Source of the DNA: SHAN690 sp040221375
Lineage (GTDB): Bacteria; Bacteroidota; Bacteroidia; Flavobacteriales_G; Salibacteraceae
Reading direction: 5' to 3'
Assembly: GCA_040221375.1 (NCBI GenBank)
Contig: JAVKEP010000056.1
Coordinates: forward strand, 5,556 to 69,555
DNA: 64,000 nt
Under the pieces are notes generated by a model. That model was given only the letters and a program-made list of their open reading frames with translations. It was not told where the DNA came from and made no database searches. Both the position numbers and the translations under genes were made by a program. Positions 26,625-36,180 of this stretch are shown here, one piece after another (positions within the stretch are counted from its first letter, which is position 1; each line of letters begins with the position of its first letter).

Positions 26625-27795
26625 TCGCATCGAACAAACCCTGGTTTTTGCGCTAGCGGGTTTTCTCTTCTGGCCCAATATTGTTTCTTCCATCCTCTTG
26701 ATTGCCTTGGTAGTAGTTCGAATCCTTCGAAGCGGGAAAGATGCCTTGCCAACCAAACTGGAATGGTGGCTCACCACCCCTGCGGCACTCATTGTAGCGG
26801 CTTGGCTTCTTCACGGAGCTGAGGCCGAAGGAGTAGCAGAAGTTCAGCTATGGGCAACATGGATAGGCGCGATGGTCTATTTTAAGTCCAGTCCTTTCCG
26901 GAGCTTTTTTAAGCAGTCACTTGTAATCGCATCCCTTCTACAGGCCGCATGTATATTGATTGTGTTCGGTCTAGGCGGAATTGAAATCAACGAATCTTTC
27001 TCCCAAGATTTTCGCGATCAAATGGGTGTCCTATTTCGTGTTCACCCCACGTACGTAAGTGCCGTTTGGTTCTGGGCCGGATTGTGGTTGGTTTATGAAG
27101 AGCGATGGCGGCTTCGCTACCGAATCGTGGGCATCGCGGCTCTGGTTATCACTGCAAGCCTCATGGGCGGTAAAATGCCGTTTCTTGCCTTTACCATCGC
27201 CCTCACGCTCGTCGTATTCCTGCGGGTAAGCATCGTTCGGCTCCGACTTGCCCTTATTGGGACGCTAATGCTGGTCGCCGCACTGAATGCAATGTTCAAC
27301 CCAGGTATCAGCGGACGCTTCAATGAACTCCTGAAGCCGGACATATCAAATACTGAAAATCATTGGCTTACGTCAACTGAACTCCGGTTGGGGGTCTGGG
27401 ATTGCGCGGCTTCAGTGGCAAAGGATCATTGGTCATTTGGGCTGGGAACCGGAGCAACGCGCCCGGCCCTGGAAGCGTGTTTTAAAGAGTATGAGAACCA
27501 CCAATATTTCGCCACAGAGTTCAACAGCCACAATCAATACATTCATTTTTGGCTGGTCGGCGGGGTATTCTGTTTCCTTTCCTTTCTGGGGTTTTTGGGT
27601 TGGCTGTGGTACGAGGCAATCAAACGAAAAAGGAGCGCATTGTTGGGCACTCTTTTATTTGTGTGCTTGTTGCTTATGACCGAGAATTATTTCAGCCGGC
27701 AGGCGGGAATGATGTTCATCTCCTTTTCCATTTTCAGCCTCCATTATCGTTCGCAAGTAGACGTGCGGTCGACTCCCAGCTCTGTCTCCATGTGA
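26611..27795 (+). CDS. O-antigen ligase/polymerase-like membrane protein
   Basis: 394 residues with about ten or more membrane helices, beginning with one at roughly 10-35. Near residue 310 the motif SHNQYIHFWLVGG falls in the large loop and matches the H-x-x-Y/F region of Wzy_C-type (O-antigen ligase, WaaL/Wzy) proteins. It would join or transfer polysaccharide units in the periplasm. It overlaps the glycosyltransferase before it by 14 bp. Its last 62 bp are also the end of the convergent fusion gene. It is the only polymerase candidate in the window. Confidence 0.87.
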   Translation: MRWFNRIEQTLVFALAGFLFWPNIVSSILLIALVVVRILRSGKDALPTKLEWWLTTPAALIVAAWLLHGAEAEGVAEVQLWATWIGAMVYFKSSPFRSFFKQSLVIASLLQAACILIVFGLGGIEINESFSQDFRDQMGVLFRVHPTYVSAVWFWAGLWLVYEERWRLRYRIVGIAALVITASLMGGKMPFLAFTIALTLVVFLRVSIVRLRLALIGTLMLVAALNAMFNPGISGRFNELLKPDISNTENHWLTSTELRLGVWDCAASVAKDHWSFGLGTGATRPALEACFKEYENHQYFATEFNSHNQYIHFWLVGGVFCFLSFLGFLGWLWYEAIKRKRSALLGTLLFVCLLLMTENYFSRQAGMMFISFSIFSLHYRSQVDVRSTPSSVSM

Positions 27796-29623
27796 ATTTC
27801 CAGCTTTGTCGCATGGCTGTTTTAGCAGCCTCCTCTCTGTTCAGTACGACAAGTTCTAGCAATCCTTTCACTATGCTTTCTGTTTGGTTGGGATCGCACA
27901 ACAATCCGGATTCCCCGACGATTTCGGGTAGAGAACTTTTGTTGGAAACCAGCACGGGACATCCACAAGCCAAAGCTTCGAGCACTGGCAGGCCGAATCC
28001 TTCGTAAAGACTGACGTAGCAAAATCCAGACGCAAGGGTGTACAAGGCAGGCAAGTGATCCTCACTGACGTAGCCGATGAAGTGTACTTGATCCGTGCAT
28101 CTTTTTGGCACCTTTAGCTTAGATCTCCACCCTTTTCGACCGGCCAAAACCAAGGGGTGCGCCTCACGAATCGATACATCCAACTCGCAGTACGCCAATA
28201 GCAATCGCTGAAGATTCTTACGTGGTTCTATGGTTGAAACGCTCAAAATAAACTTCCCGGTAGGGAGGCTGTACCGCCGTTTGATAAGGTCCTTTAAGTG
28301 CTGGTTTTGCGTAGGGTGAAATTTTCTTCGATCCACCCCTTCTGCGATTACCTCCGACTCAATTCCCTGTGCTAACAAATCCTGCTGAGTGGACTGAGAA
28401 ACAGCAATCACCGAGCTGTCGTTTCGATTGATCCACTCCATGCCTTCTTCGGTGAGCCGAACATTATTGGATTGATGGAGGGACGGAAAAAACACATGTG
28501 TCAAGTCATGGACGGTTGCCGTTGAGGCTTTGAACGAAAAGCCATCTAGAAAGCGAGCGTTTTGCGGTAAGGTCAGCCATGCCCTATCGTAACGTGTTGA
28601 AGAAATGGGCTCGGAATGCACTTTTTTTCGCTTCACTATCGGAACGTTCCGAGCCATCCATTGATAAACTGCATCGGGAAGTATTGCTTTCAATACCGTT
28701 TTAATCACCTGCATTGGTGCAGATGCATGGTCTTGAGTTGCACCTATCCAATTCTCAACGGCTGCATCAAGGTCATGTACTTGTCCATCGATCAGTATGT
28801 CTAAGCTCACGTAAGGAGAAGGATACCGGCTGGCTGCCCGAAGCATTTCCTGCACGTAGCGACCAATTCCGTCCACGAAGCCATCCGATAGCTTGGTAGC
28901 TTCAACAAGCACTTTCTTTTCTGCGGTTCGAAAGTTCGGCCGGTGGGTAATCTCTCCAATCTCATTGTATCCCGCCCATTCCATGGTTTCGCCGTGAAGA
29001 TGCCAGAACATGAAGGCTACCTCATCCTTCATTTCTTCCTTCCAATTGCCTACCTGTCCCTTTCTAAACCAGTACTTTGCTAGGCTTCCACCGTGCGTAT
29101 ACTTCCCACTCCCGTATTCAGGTACACCCTGTTTCAATTGGTTAAAATCAAGGAGTTTAGCGATGTCAGGCTGAGGCAAAGCCATGACGGACCTGAGTTG
29201 CTCACAGCACGCAATTGGATCTTTGATCAAGTCCTCAAATCGAATGACAACATTGGCCTTGGGCAGCCAAGATTCCACATGTTTACTCCACCCCCCAAAA
29301 TGGCTTCCTTCGGCGGCGTATACTACCTCACGTAAATTTTGCTCGTAATCGCTTTCAGGTGCTACAATGTCTTTTCTGTGATGTGCAAATGAGACTGCGG
29401 CATCCCTGCCATCGCGAATGAGGTAAACAATGGGCCGCTCGTTAAGCGTCGACGGTAATTCTTTGGGTAAGTGATGCGTCTTTACCACGTCAGATGTCTG
29501 CCAATCTGCATCTGGGCCATGTCCGTCGGTCAGATAAGTGCTTGATTCAATTCCGTAGACATCTAGCAAGACGTTGCGGAGAAAGGTGTTTCCACTGCGT
29601 GGATATGAGACCAAGGTAATCAT
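27734..29623 (-). CDS. Sulfotransferase-glycosyltransferase (GT4) fusion protein
   Basis: 629 residues from the ATG at 29623; a TTG at 29692 would add 23 residues. Residues 1 to about 240 are a sulfotransferase: TLVSYPRSGNTFLRNVL is the 5'-phosphosulfate loop and IVYLIRDGRDAAVSFAHH the 3'-phosphate site. From about 300 to the end is a GT4 glycosyltransferase: TVHDLTHVFFPSLHQS, FILSVSTIEPRKNLQRLLL and the donor-site EGFGLPVLEALACGCPVLV. The linker (about 240-300) has YRYV-like acceptor residues and no signal peptide. One polypeptide could add a sugar and sulfate it. The gene is convergent with the polymerase and overlaps it by 62 bp. No frameshift or stop separates the halves. Confidence 0.9.
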   Translation of the reverse strand: MITLVSYPRSGNTFLRNVLLDVYGIESSTYLTDGHGPDADWQTSDVVKTHHLPKELPSTLNERPIVYLIRDGRDAAVSFAHHRKDIVAPESDYEQNLREVVYAAEGSHFGGWSKHVESWLPKANVVIRFEDLIKDPIACCEQLRSVMALPQPDIAKLLDFNQLKQGVPEYGSGKYTHGGSLAKYWFRKGQVGNWKEEMKDEVAFMFWHLHGETMEWAGYNEIGEITHRPNFRTAEKKVLVEATKLSDGFVDGIGRYVQEMLRAASRYPSPYVSLDILIDGQVHDLDAAVENWIGATQDHASAPMQVIKTVLKAILPDAVYQWMARNVPIVKRKKVHSEPISSTRYDRAWLTLPQNARFLDGFSFKASTATVHDLTHVFFPSLHQSNNVRLTEEGMEWINRNDSSVIAVSQSTQQDLLAQGIESEVIAEGVDRRKFHPTQNQHLKDLIKRRYSLPTGKFILSVSTIEPRKNLQRLLLAYCELDVSIREAHPLVLAGRKGWRSKLKVPKRCTDQVHFIGYVSEDHLPALYTLASGFCYVSLYEGFGLPVLEALACGCPVLVSNKSSLPEIVGESGLLCDPNQTESIVKGLLELVVLNREEAAKTAMRQSWKFTWRQSWESTARLLANDNGG

Positions 29624-29765
29624 GCCGTTTGCGAAGATCGAATAATCGGGCACTAGGCCTATAAAAGAGGGTAGCTGAATCCAAACCCGCAAACCCTAAG
29701 CTCCAACTTCTTTGAAATATCAATGCTCGTGTGCGTATGACACAGGGAATTTGCAGTTTTGATGG

Positions 29766-30254
29766 ATGACAACCTGGAAAATAACACGATCGTTCATATT
29801 ACCTGTGATTGTGCTCATCTTGGTCCCGTGGTGCATTCACACCTGGATTGAACCCTTGTCTTTCACGCATTTGGTCACCGCTCTTTCAGGATTGGTTTTT
29901 CTTCTCATAGGACTAGGTATTCTGGCTTGGACGAATGTGTTATTTATCGTGTTTGGAGAAGGAACATTAGCTCCTTGGGATAAAACTAAAAAGTTGGTGA
30001 TATTGGGCCCATATCGTTACGTGCGCAACCCGATGATCCTCGGGGTAATTACATCGCTTTTCGGCGAAGCGCTGTTGTTTGGCTCTTTCTATCTACTGGC
30101 TTGGGCGCTCTTGTTTAGCGTAGTCAACCACCTGTACCTATCCATTCGAGAAGAACAGGAGCTGACAGAACGATTTGGCGAAGCTTACACTCGCTATAAA
30201 GCAAGCGTACCTCGATGGCTACCATCTGTCACACCAGTAAATTTTGATCCTTGA
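29766..30254 (+). CDS. Small membrane methyltransferase (ICMT/PEMT-like)
   Basis: 162 residues with about four membrane helices (about 10-27, 35-60, 93-112, 114-130). LGPYRYVRNPMILGVI is the SAM-site segment, and IREEQELTERFGEAYTRYK the conserved C-terminal motif of isoprenylcysteine carboxyl methyltransferase-like proteins. The substrate is unknown; lipid or quinone-related targets are possible for the family. It stands alone, 142 bp from the divergent fusion gene and 62 bp before murQ. Confidence 0.85.
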   Translation: MTTWKITRSFILPVIVLILVPWCIHTWIEPLSFTHLVTALSGLVFLLIGLGILAWTNVLFIVFGEGTLAPWDKTKKLVILGPYRYVRNPMILGVITSLFGEALLFGSFYLLAWALLFSVVNHLYLSIREEQELTERFGEAYTRYKASVPRWLPSVTPVNFDP

Positions 30255-30316
30255 ATCTGGCATTGATTCTCTGAGATGTATGCATTTCTTTGTTTCAAGA
30301 CTGCGAATTAGTCAAT

Positions 30317-31123
30317 ATGGATAAAAAGATAACTGAAGCAGGTTCCAATTACGACAAGCTCGAAGAAATGAGCTTCAACGAGCTGTTGGTAAACATGAAC
30401 AACGAGGATAAGTCTGTGCCTCTAGCGGTAGAAAAAGAAATCTCAGCCATCGTGGCACTGGCAGATGCCGTGTACAAGCGCCTAGAATCTGGGGGGCGTT
30501 TGTTTTACATCGGAGCTGGAACTAGCGGACGCCTCGGAATCGTTGACGCGAGCGAGTGCCCACCCACCTACGGCGTACCTCATGGAATGGTGATTGGGCT
30601 GATCGCCGGAGGGGACAACGCAATCAGAAAAGCCGTTGAATTTGCGGAGGACGATCCAGACGCTGCATGGAACGATTTGCAGGAATTCGATGTCAATTCC
30701 AAGGACATCGTCATTGGGATTGCTGCTTCGGGAAGCACGCCTTATGTAGTGGGCGGATTGAGGACCTGTAGAGAGCACGGAATAACAACGGGATGCATTA
30801 CGTGCAACCCTGAGGCTCCTGTAAGTCACGTTTCAGACTTTCCAGTGCAAGTAGTAGTAGGACCTGAATTTGTTACGGGAAGCACGCGGATGAAAGCGGG
30901 TACAGCGCAAAAACTGACGCTCAACATGATCACCACATCTGTGATGGTCAAACTAGGCAAGGTGAAAGGAAACCGGATGGTCGATATGCAACTGAGCAAC
31001 GATAAACTCGTGGATCGAGGCACAAAAATGGTGATGTCAGAGACAGGATTGTCGTACGAAGCAGCTAAAAAATTGCTCAACTTGCACGGAAGTGTTCGCA
31101 AGGCAGTAGACGCTGCACCGTAG
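30317..31123 (+). CDS. murQ: N-acetylmuramic acid 6-phosphate etherase
   Basis: 268 residues from the ATG at 30317; a TTG upstream would add nine residues. It is a SIS-fold enzyme that splits the lactyl ether of MurNAc-6-phosphate to give GlcNAc-6-phosphate during cell-wall recycling in the cytoplasm. The conserved block YIGAGTSGRLGIVDASECPP near residue 60 includes the catalytic glutamate, and GSTRMKAGTAQKLTLNM near 195 is the second signature. No phosphotransferase (MurP) or other recycling gene is adjacent. Confidence 0.95.
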   Translation: MDKKITEAGSNYDKLEEMSFNELLVNMNNEDKSVPLAVEKEISAIVALADAVYKRLESGGRLFYIGAGTSGRLGIVDASECPPTYGVPHGMVIGLIAGGDNAIRKAVEFAEDDPDAAWNDLQEFDVNSKDIVIGIAASGSTPYVVGGLRTCREHGITTGCITCNPEAPVSHVSDFPVQVVVGPEFVTGSTRMKAGTAQKLTLNMITTSVMVKLGKVKGNRMVDMQLSNDKLVDRGTKMVMSETGLSYEAAKKLLNLHGSVRKAVDAAP

Positions 31124-31184
31124 TACTTCAGGCACATTTAACAACTCAAAACCGGCTTCTCTCGTTCCTCTAATTTGTGGTGGG

Positions 31185-31192
31185 TAATTTTG
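31185..31192 (+). promoter_or_regulatory. Predicted -7 box (TAATTTTG)
   Basis: Full match to TAnnTTTG, ending 10 nt before the ATG at 31203. Transcription would start within a few bases of the start codon. Confidence 0.4.
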
Positions 31193-31202
31193 CACTTGGA
31201 AC

Positions 31203-31808
31203 ATGCATAACATCGAACCATATTTCAATTGGCGGAACCTCTACACGGCGGAGGAAGATGAGCGTTCGCCGTTTTATGGAAGGGAGTATTCCGAGATGTA
31301 CTTCACGGACTCAATCTACGATCATTACATCCACCCTCAGTGGGATAACATTGGCTCAACAACCCTCTTTATCAAGTTGCTTTTTGCAGACTATGATGAC
31401 TCCTACGCCGTGCTAGAGCTGTTTGGTGAGTGGAATGACACCTTGCACAACGATGTCATGACCCTAAAAAGAGATTTCATCGACCACCTGATCGATGAAG
31501 GAATCTCAAAATTCATTCTGATTGGAGACAATGTCCTCAACTTTCATAGCTCAGACGATAGCTACTATGAAGAATGGTTTGAAGACATCGAAGATGGTTG
31601 GGTAGTGCTACTCAACTTTCGAGAGCACGTATTAAGGGATTTTTCAGAGACAGGAATCGACAATTACTTCATCTTCGGCGGGCCACTGAACGAAATGGAA
31701 TGGGGTTCCTTTCGGCCCTTGCAACTTTACCAGAAGATTGAGGCTGTTGTAGAAAGGCGATTCGATACGGGATATTTATTAGACGAAGACCGTGGTGAAG
31801 AGGATTAG
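31203..31808 (+). CDS. Conserved hypothetical acidic protein
   Basis: 201 residues, strongly acidic and rich in aromatic residues (NWRNLYTAEEDERSPFYGREYSEMYF). There is no signal peptide, membrane helix or recognised motif. A central segment, HLIDEGISKFILIGDNVLNF, looks like an alternating strand/helix (Rossmann-like) element, and the end is unusually acidic (DEDRGEED). I believe similar proteins exist across Bacteroidota but cannot name the family. It stands alone between murQ and the large adhesin gene. Confidence 0.75.
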   Translation: MHNIEPYFNWRNLYTAEEDERSPFYGREYSEMYFTDSIYDHYIHPQWDNIGSTTLFIKLLFADYDDSYAVLELFGEWNDTLHNDVMTLKRDFIDHLIDEGISKFILIGDNVLNFHSSDDSYYEEWFEDIEDGWVVLLNFREHVLRDFSETGIDNYFIFGGPLNEMEWGSFRPLQLYQKIEAVVERRFDTGYLLDEDRGEED

Positions 31809-31941
31809 ACTTGGGGACATCAGGCATCTTTTATGGAAAAGTAGCCGTCTTCTACTTGGACCTGCTTAAATTCGCGTACCCCCGACGCCAAAGGTTCATT
31901 ACTTTCACGCCGAATTAGCCACTGACGCTAATGAATTGGCT

Positions 31942-34900
31942 ATGTGTTACGCTTTAAAAAAGAACTTACTTACGATTCTGCTGCTCGCAGTTAGCTTGCT
32001 GCATGCAAGTGCGGTATTTGCACAGTGTGGTGATAGCATTGATTTAGCCACCTGGGTCCTTGAAGGCGATACAAATAACGGAAACTGGGTAGTGACCAGC
32101 GGAGGGAATACCGTCAACCAAACCATCAATGGTGATCCTACCTTCTACGTCAGTCCAGACAGCTTTATCAACGTAATCGTCACCGGTAATATCCAAGTCG
32201 CTACCACAGCCGATGACGACTGGATTGGATTCGTGTTTGGCTATGTTGACCCCGACACGAACAACCCTACCAACTACGACTTTTATCTTTTCGATTGGAA
32301 ACAAAACAACCAAAATTTCGGCGGTTGGCTCGGACAAGAAGGTTTTTCCTTGTCGCACATTCAAGGCAACGTGACCAACTTTCCTCAGGCTTTTTCATCC
32401 AAAGCGGGACCGTTCGTCGACTTGATTGCTACGAACTATGGCAATACGCTTGGATGGAACGACCTTCAGACCTATGCATTTGCGCTTACGTATACGAACA
32501 CAAGAACGGTGGTCGCAATCGATGGCGATACCATCTTTGATGTGTTCGGTTGCTTTCCTCCGGGGCGATTTGGCTTCTACAACTACTCGCAGTCGGATGT
32601 CAACTATTCCGACTTCTCTTATCGCGTAGCCGCCGCATTTGAAGTCCTGACTCCGAATGTCTGCATTGGTGATACCGCACGTTTCATAGCACTCAGTGAC
32701 TCCTGCGAAAACGCCGCGGGTATCCCCGTCAATAACACGATTACTGGATGGTACTGGGATTTTGGGGATGGTAATACTTCAAACGACACCAATGCAAACC
32801 ATTATTATCAAAATCCGGGCACATATCAAGTTCAATTGGTCGTAACGGACTACTTAGGATGTACAGACACTGCCATTTCATCGGTAGAGATTTACGATGT
32901 TCAAACCGATTTAGGAAACGACACCAGCATTTGTGTCAATGACGTCATTGTTTTGGATGCGGGCACGTCGGCTACGGCATATGTTTGGAGTACTGGTGCC
33001 GCGTCTCAGACCATCAATGCAAGTCTGCCTGGCAGTTACTGGGTGGCCGTTTCAGGTGCCGGAGGCTGCACGGATACGGATACCGTGGTGATTACAAACA
33101 TTGCACTTCCGATTGTCAATTTAGGGAACGACACAAGCATTTGTAACAACGATACTATCGTTCTTCACGCTGGGAATGCGGGGGCTAGCTTTCTTTGGAA
33201 CGATGGCTCTACACTCGATTCACTGGTACTAAGCGATTCGGGAACCTATCATGTCGCAGTGACTTATCCTTCTGGATGTTCAAATACCGATAGCATAGTA
33301 ATCTCTAATTACGCCCAACCTGTGGTAACTCCACCGAATCCTGAGTTGTGCTATGGAGATACCATCAACATTTCAGCAGCCGGAGCCAACACCTATTCAT
33401 GGTTTCCTGCTGCAGGGTTGAGCGCCACGACTGGCGCAGTAGTTCAGACATTTACGCTGGTCGATACCTTTTACAATGTCATTGGAATTGACACAAATGG
33501 TTGCACGGATACCTCCGTCTTTTTCGTAGACGTTCACGACTTGCCCACGCTTACAATAGTGGGGAGCGACTCTGTGTGCACGGGCGATTCTGTGAGCTTG
33601 AACTTTTTACTTACCGGCGAGGGGCCGTGGGACATCAGTTACTCCGTACAAGGAAATACATTCTTCATCAACGGCATTGCCTCAGACACGCATTCCATAG
33701 TGGTAGCGGACTCAGGCACATTCACGCCACTGACCGTGACGGACGTAAATTGCAGCAATACAGGCTTCGGGTCGGCATACGTGCATCACTACCCATTGCC
33801 CTCACTCACGTTGAATACCCTAGATACGGCCATTTGTATTCAAGATACTTTGCCATTGGTGATCTCAGGTGCACAAAGCTACAACTGGGCACCCATTTAC
33901 AACGCTACTTCCCTGATTGGCGACAGCATCAGCGTCTACCCTACAGTGGATACATCCTACAGCGTCATAGCGATCGATTCCAATGGATGTGTAAACTACG
34001 ATACCGTCAATGTGTTCATCGACACATTGCCTACCATCACCTTGGCAATGACGGGAGATTCCGTTTGTAAATTGGATACGACAACGATTACTGCTGGAGG
34101 TGCGGTTTCCTACTCATGGTCGAGTGCTCCAGGATTGAGCAACTACAACCAAGCAATGGTAAATGCCTTTCCGACGGCTACGACTATCTATGTGGTTACA
34201 GGGACGGATGCCAACGGATGTGAGAGCAGCAATGATACCACGGTGACTGTGCTCGTACTACCAGATATTGATGTTCAGCCCGGATTCGGAGAAATCTGCG
34301 TTGGAGAAACAGAGACCATCACCGCGCAAACGTATTATTCCTATACATGGTCTCCCCTTGCGACGCTGACGCTTGATGGAAACAACAACGATTCGGTCAT
34401 TGCATCCCCTGTTGACACTACCGTATATACCGTGACCGCTACAGACAGCCTAGGATGCACGAGCGATACTACGTATCAACTTGCGGTAACTCCGCTACCG
34501 GTACTTACGCTTAGTCAGGACGACTCGGTTATTTGTCCCAACATCAACACGCAACTCCACGTAAGCGGAGGATTGTCCTACGTATGGGGGCCTAATTCTG
34601 CGATTTCAGGAATATTCTCTGACTCACCTACAGTCAATCCGGGCACCACTCGAGAGTACTTCGTCACAGCTACAGGCCCAGGTGGATGCCAGTCCGTCGC
34701 TTCGGTAACCGTAGCGGTTTGGGTGATTGATACCTTCTCAGCGGGTAATGATACGGCGATATGCAAGGGAGACACCATTCAGCTCAATGGATTCGGAGGA
34801 GTGAGCTATCAGTGGTACCCGAACCTCTTCATATCCGACGCAACGGTTCCGACGCCAATGTGTTTCACCTCGGGTACGCGGCTCTACTCGCTAGAAATTA

Positions 34901-36180
34901 CGGATATCAACGGCTGCGTCAGTTGGGACAATGTGCGCATCTACGTCAATCCATTGCCTTTTGCACGGGCTGGGGCCGATGACACCCTTTGCGTTGGGGA
35001 TTTAATTCAGTTAGGGGGATCCCCAACTGGACCTCCAGGTTCGAGCTATCAATGGACTCCTGCAACTGGATTAAACAATGCATTTCTACCTAATCCAAAC
35101 GCGAACCCGTCTACAACAACTACCTACACTGTTTTGGTCACGGACACCAATGGGTGCCAAAAGCAAAACTCAACCGACATCCGAGTGAATGACTTACCGG
35201 AATTAGAATTGCTCAGCATTCCAGACTATTTATGCCAAGGCGATTCTGCATCCATCGAGGTCACCCCTGATTTAGAAACATACGCATGGCTACCGTCAGA
35301 TCGAATTGTAGACCCGAGCAAGAGCAATGTAATTGCTTTTCCTAAGGACACACTTACCTACTCCGTGAGCGGAACGGATACGAATGGTTGTACGCGTACC
35401 ATCGATGTTTACTTGCCGGTGAAACGTGCACCGTTTGTCAATATCCGAGGCAATTATGACATGTGCTTCGGGGATACCATTCAATTCGATGCCAACGCCT
35501 CAGCCGGTGAATTGAAATGGTCACCCTCTGAATATGTGTCTCAATCAGACACATTACTTCCTCTAGCCTTTCCTACTGAGCCTGTTTATTTCACGTTGAA
35601 GCTGACGGATGCGTACGGCTGCAGCAACGTCGATTCTTCCTTGGTCTTTGTTCACCCACTACCACGAGCTGATGCCGGCGAAGACGTGCGCAATTGCTAC
35701 ATGCAAGTAGTGTATCTCGGTGGAGCAAGCGTAACGGGGCCAGAGAATGAAATCCTATGGACGCCGGGAGAAAAATTGAACAAGACAAACATTGAACATC
35801 CGCGGGTCTTGAGTACGGAAATCGACACCTTCGTGCTGCGAGTTGAGAGCCCAGAGGGGTGCGTCAACTACGATTCAGTGATCATTAATTCAGAATGCTA
35901 CGTCTCTCTCTACGCGCCGAATTCCTTCACCCCCGATGCCGATCAAATCAACGATGAATTTCGGGTGTACGGTAGGAATGTCTACAACCCACACTTGATC
36001 ATTTACGACCGCTGGGGCAAAGTGCTGTTCGAATCTCACGATCTCGAAAAAGGGTGGAACGGCAATTTCGTCAGCTCCAATCTACCTGCCCCCATTGGAA
36101 GCTATTTCTGGCAAGTCACCTATGAAAGTGAAACGGGAAGAGAGCTGAGTCACCAAGGCCTGTTCAATTTGATCCGCTGA
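31942..36180 (+). CDS. Giant gliding-motility-type T9SS adhesin-like protein
   Basis: 1412 residues from the ATG at 31942; a TTG two codons upstream is open. A signal peptide ends at about residue 28 (SAVFAQ). Residues ~30-225 form an N-terminal beta domain of thrombospondin-C/LamG-like look. A PKD domain follows (~230-315, WYWDFGDGNTSND), then about fourteen 65-80-residue Ig-like repeats. Two adjacent copies begin LGNDTSIC, and many share Y-x-W-x-P and TDxxGC motifs. The last ~90 residues (APNSFTPDADQINDEFRVYG to LFNLIR) are the gliding-motility/type B T9SS sorting domain. It is expected on the cell surface as an adhesin. Its end overlaps the convergent NUDIX gene by 17 bp. Confidence 0.93.
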   Translation: MCYALKKNLLTILLLAVSLLHASAVFAQCGDSIDLATWVLEGDTNNGNWVVTSGGNTVNQTINGDPTFYVSPDSFINVIVTGNIQVATTADDDWIGFVFGYVDPDTNNPTNYDFYLFDWKQNNQNFGGWLGQEGFSLSHIQGNVTNFPQAFSSKAGPFVDLIATNYGNTLGWNDLQTYAFALTYTNTRTVVAIDGDTIFDVFGCFPPGRFGFYNYSQSDVNYSDFSYRVAAAFEVLTPNVCIGDTARFIALSDSCENAAGIPVNNTITGWYWDFGDGNTSNDTNANHYYQNPGTYQVQLVVTDYLGCTDTAISSVEIYDVQTDLGNDTSICVNDVIVLDAGTSATAYVWSTGAASQTINASLPGSYWVAVSGAGGCTDTDTVVITNIALPIVNLGNDTSICNNDTIVLHAGNAGASFLWNDGSTLDSLVLSDSGTYHVAVTYPSGCSNTDSIVISNYAQPVVTPPNPELCYGDTINISAAGANTYSWFPAAGLSATTGAVVQTFTLVDTFYNVIGIDTNGCTDTSVFFVDVHDLPTLTIVGSDSVCTGDSVSLNFLLTGEGPWDISYSVQGNTFFINGIASDTHSIVVADSGTFTPLTVTDVNCSNTGFGSAYVHHYPLPSLTLNTLDTAICIQDTLPLVISGAQSYNWAPIYNATSLIGDSISVYPTVDTSYSVIAIDSNGCVNYDTVNVFIDTLPTITLAMTGDSVCKLDTTTITAGGAVSYSWSSAPGLSNYNQAMVNAFPTATTIYVVTGTDANGCESSNDTTVTVLVLPDIDVQPGFGEICVGETETITAQTYYSYTWSPLATLTLDGNNNDSVIASPVDTTVYTVTATDSLGCTSDTTYQLAVTPLPVLTLSQDDSVICPNINTQLHVSGGLSYVWGPNSAISGIFSDSPTVNPGTTREYFVTATGPGGCQSVASVTVAVWVIDTFSAGNDTAICKGDTIQLNGFGGVSYQWYPNLFISDATVPTPMCFTSGTRLYSLEITDINGCVSWDNVRIYVNPLPFARAGADDTLCVGDLIQLGGSPTGPPGSSYQWTPATGLNNAFLPNPNANPSTTTTYTVLVTDTNGCQKQNSTDIRVNDLPELELLSIPDYLCQGDSASIEVTPDLETYAWLPSDRIVDPSKSNVIAFPKDTLTYSVSGTDTNGCTRTIDVYLPVKRAPFVNIRGNYDMCFGDTIQFDANASAGELKWSPSEYVSQSDTLLPLAFPTEPVYFTLKLTDAYGCSNVDSSLVFVHPLPRADAGEDVRNCYMQVVYLGGASVTGPENEILWTPGEKLNKTNIEHPRVLSTEIDTFVLRVESPEGCVNYDSVIINSECYVSLYAPNSFTPDADQINDEFRVYGRNVYNPHLIIYDRWGKVLFESHDLEKGWNGNFVSSNLPAPIGSYFWQVTYESETGRELSHQGLFNLIR

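Noticed and set aside
33501..34070. 189-residue plus frame inside the giant adhesin
   Set aside because: Out-of-frame reading of the Ig-like repeats, rich in Arg/His as expected for a shadow.
32900..35900. Tandem DNA repeat or CRISPR-like array in the adhesin gene
   Set aside because: Similarity is at protein level between 65-80-residue domains; the DNA is too diverged and there are no short direct repeats with spacers.
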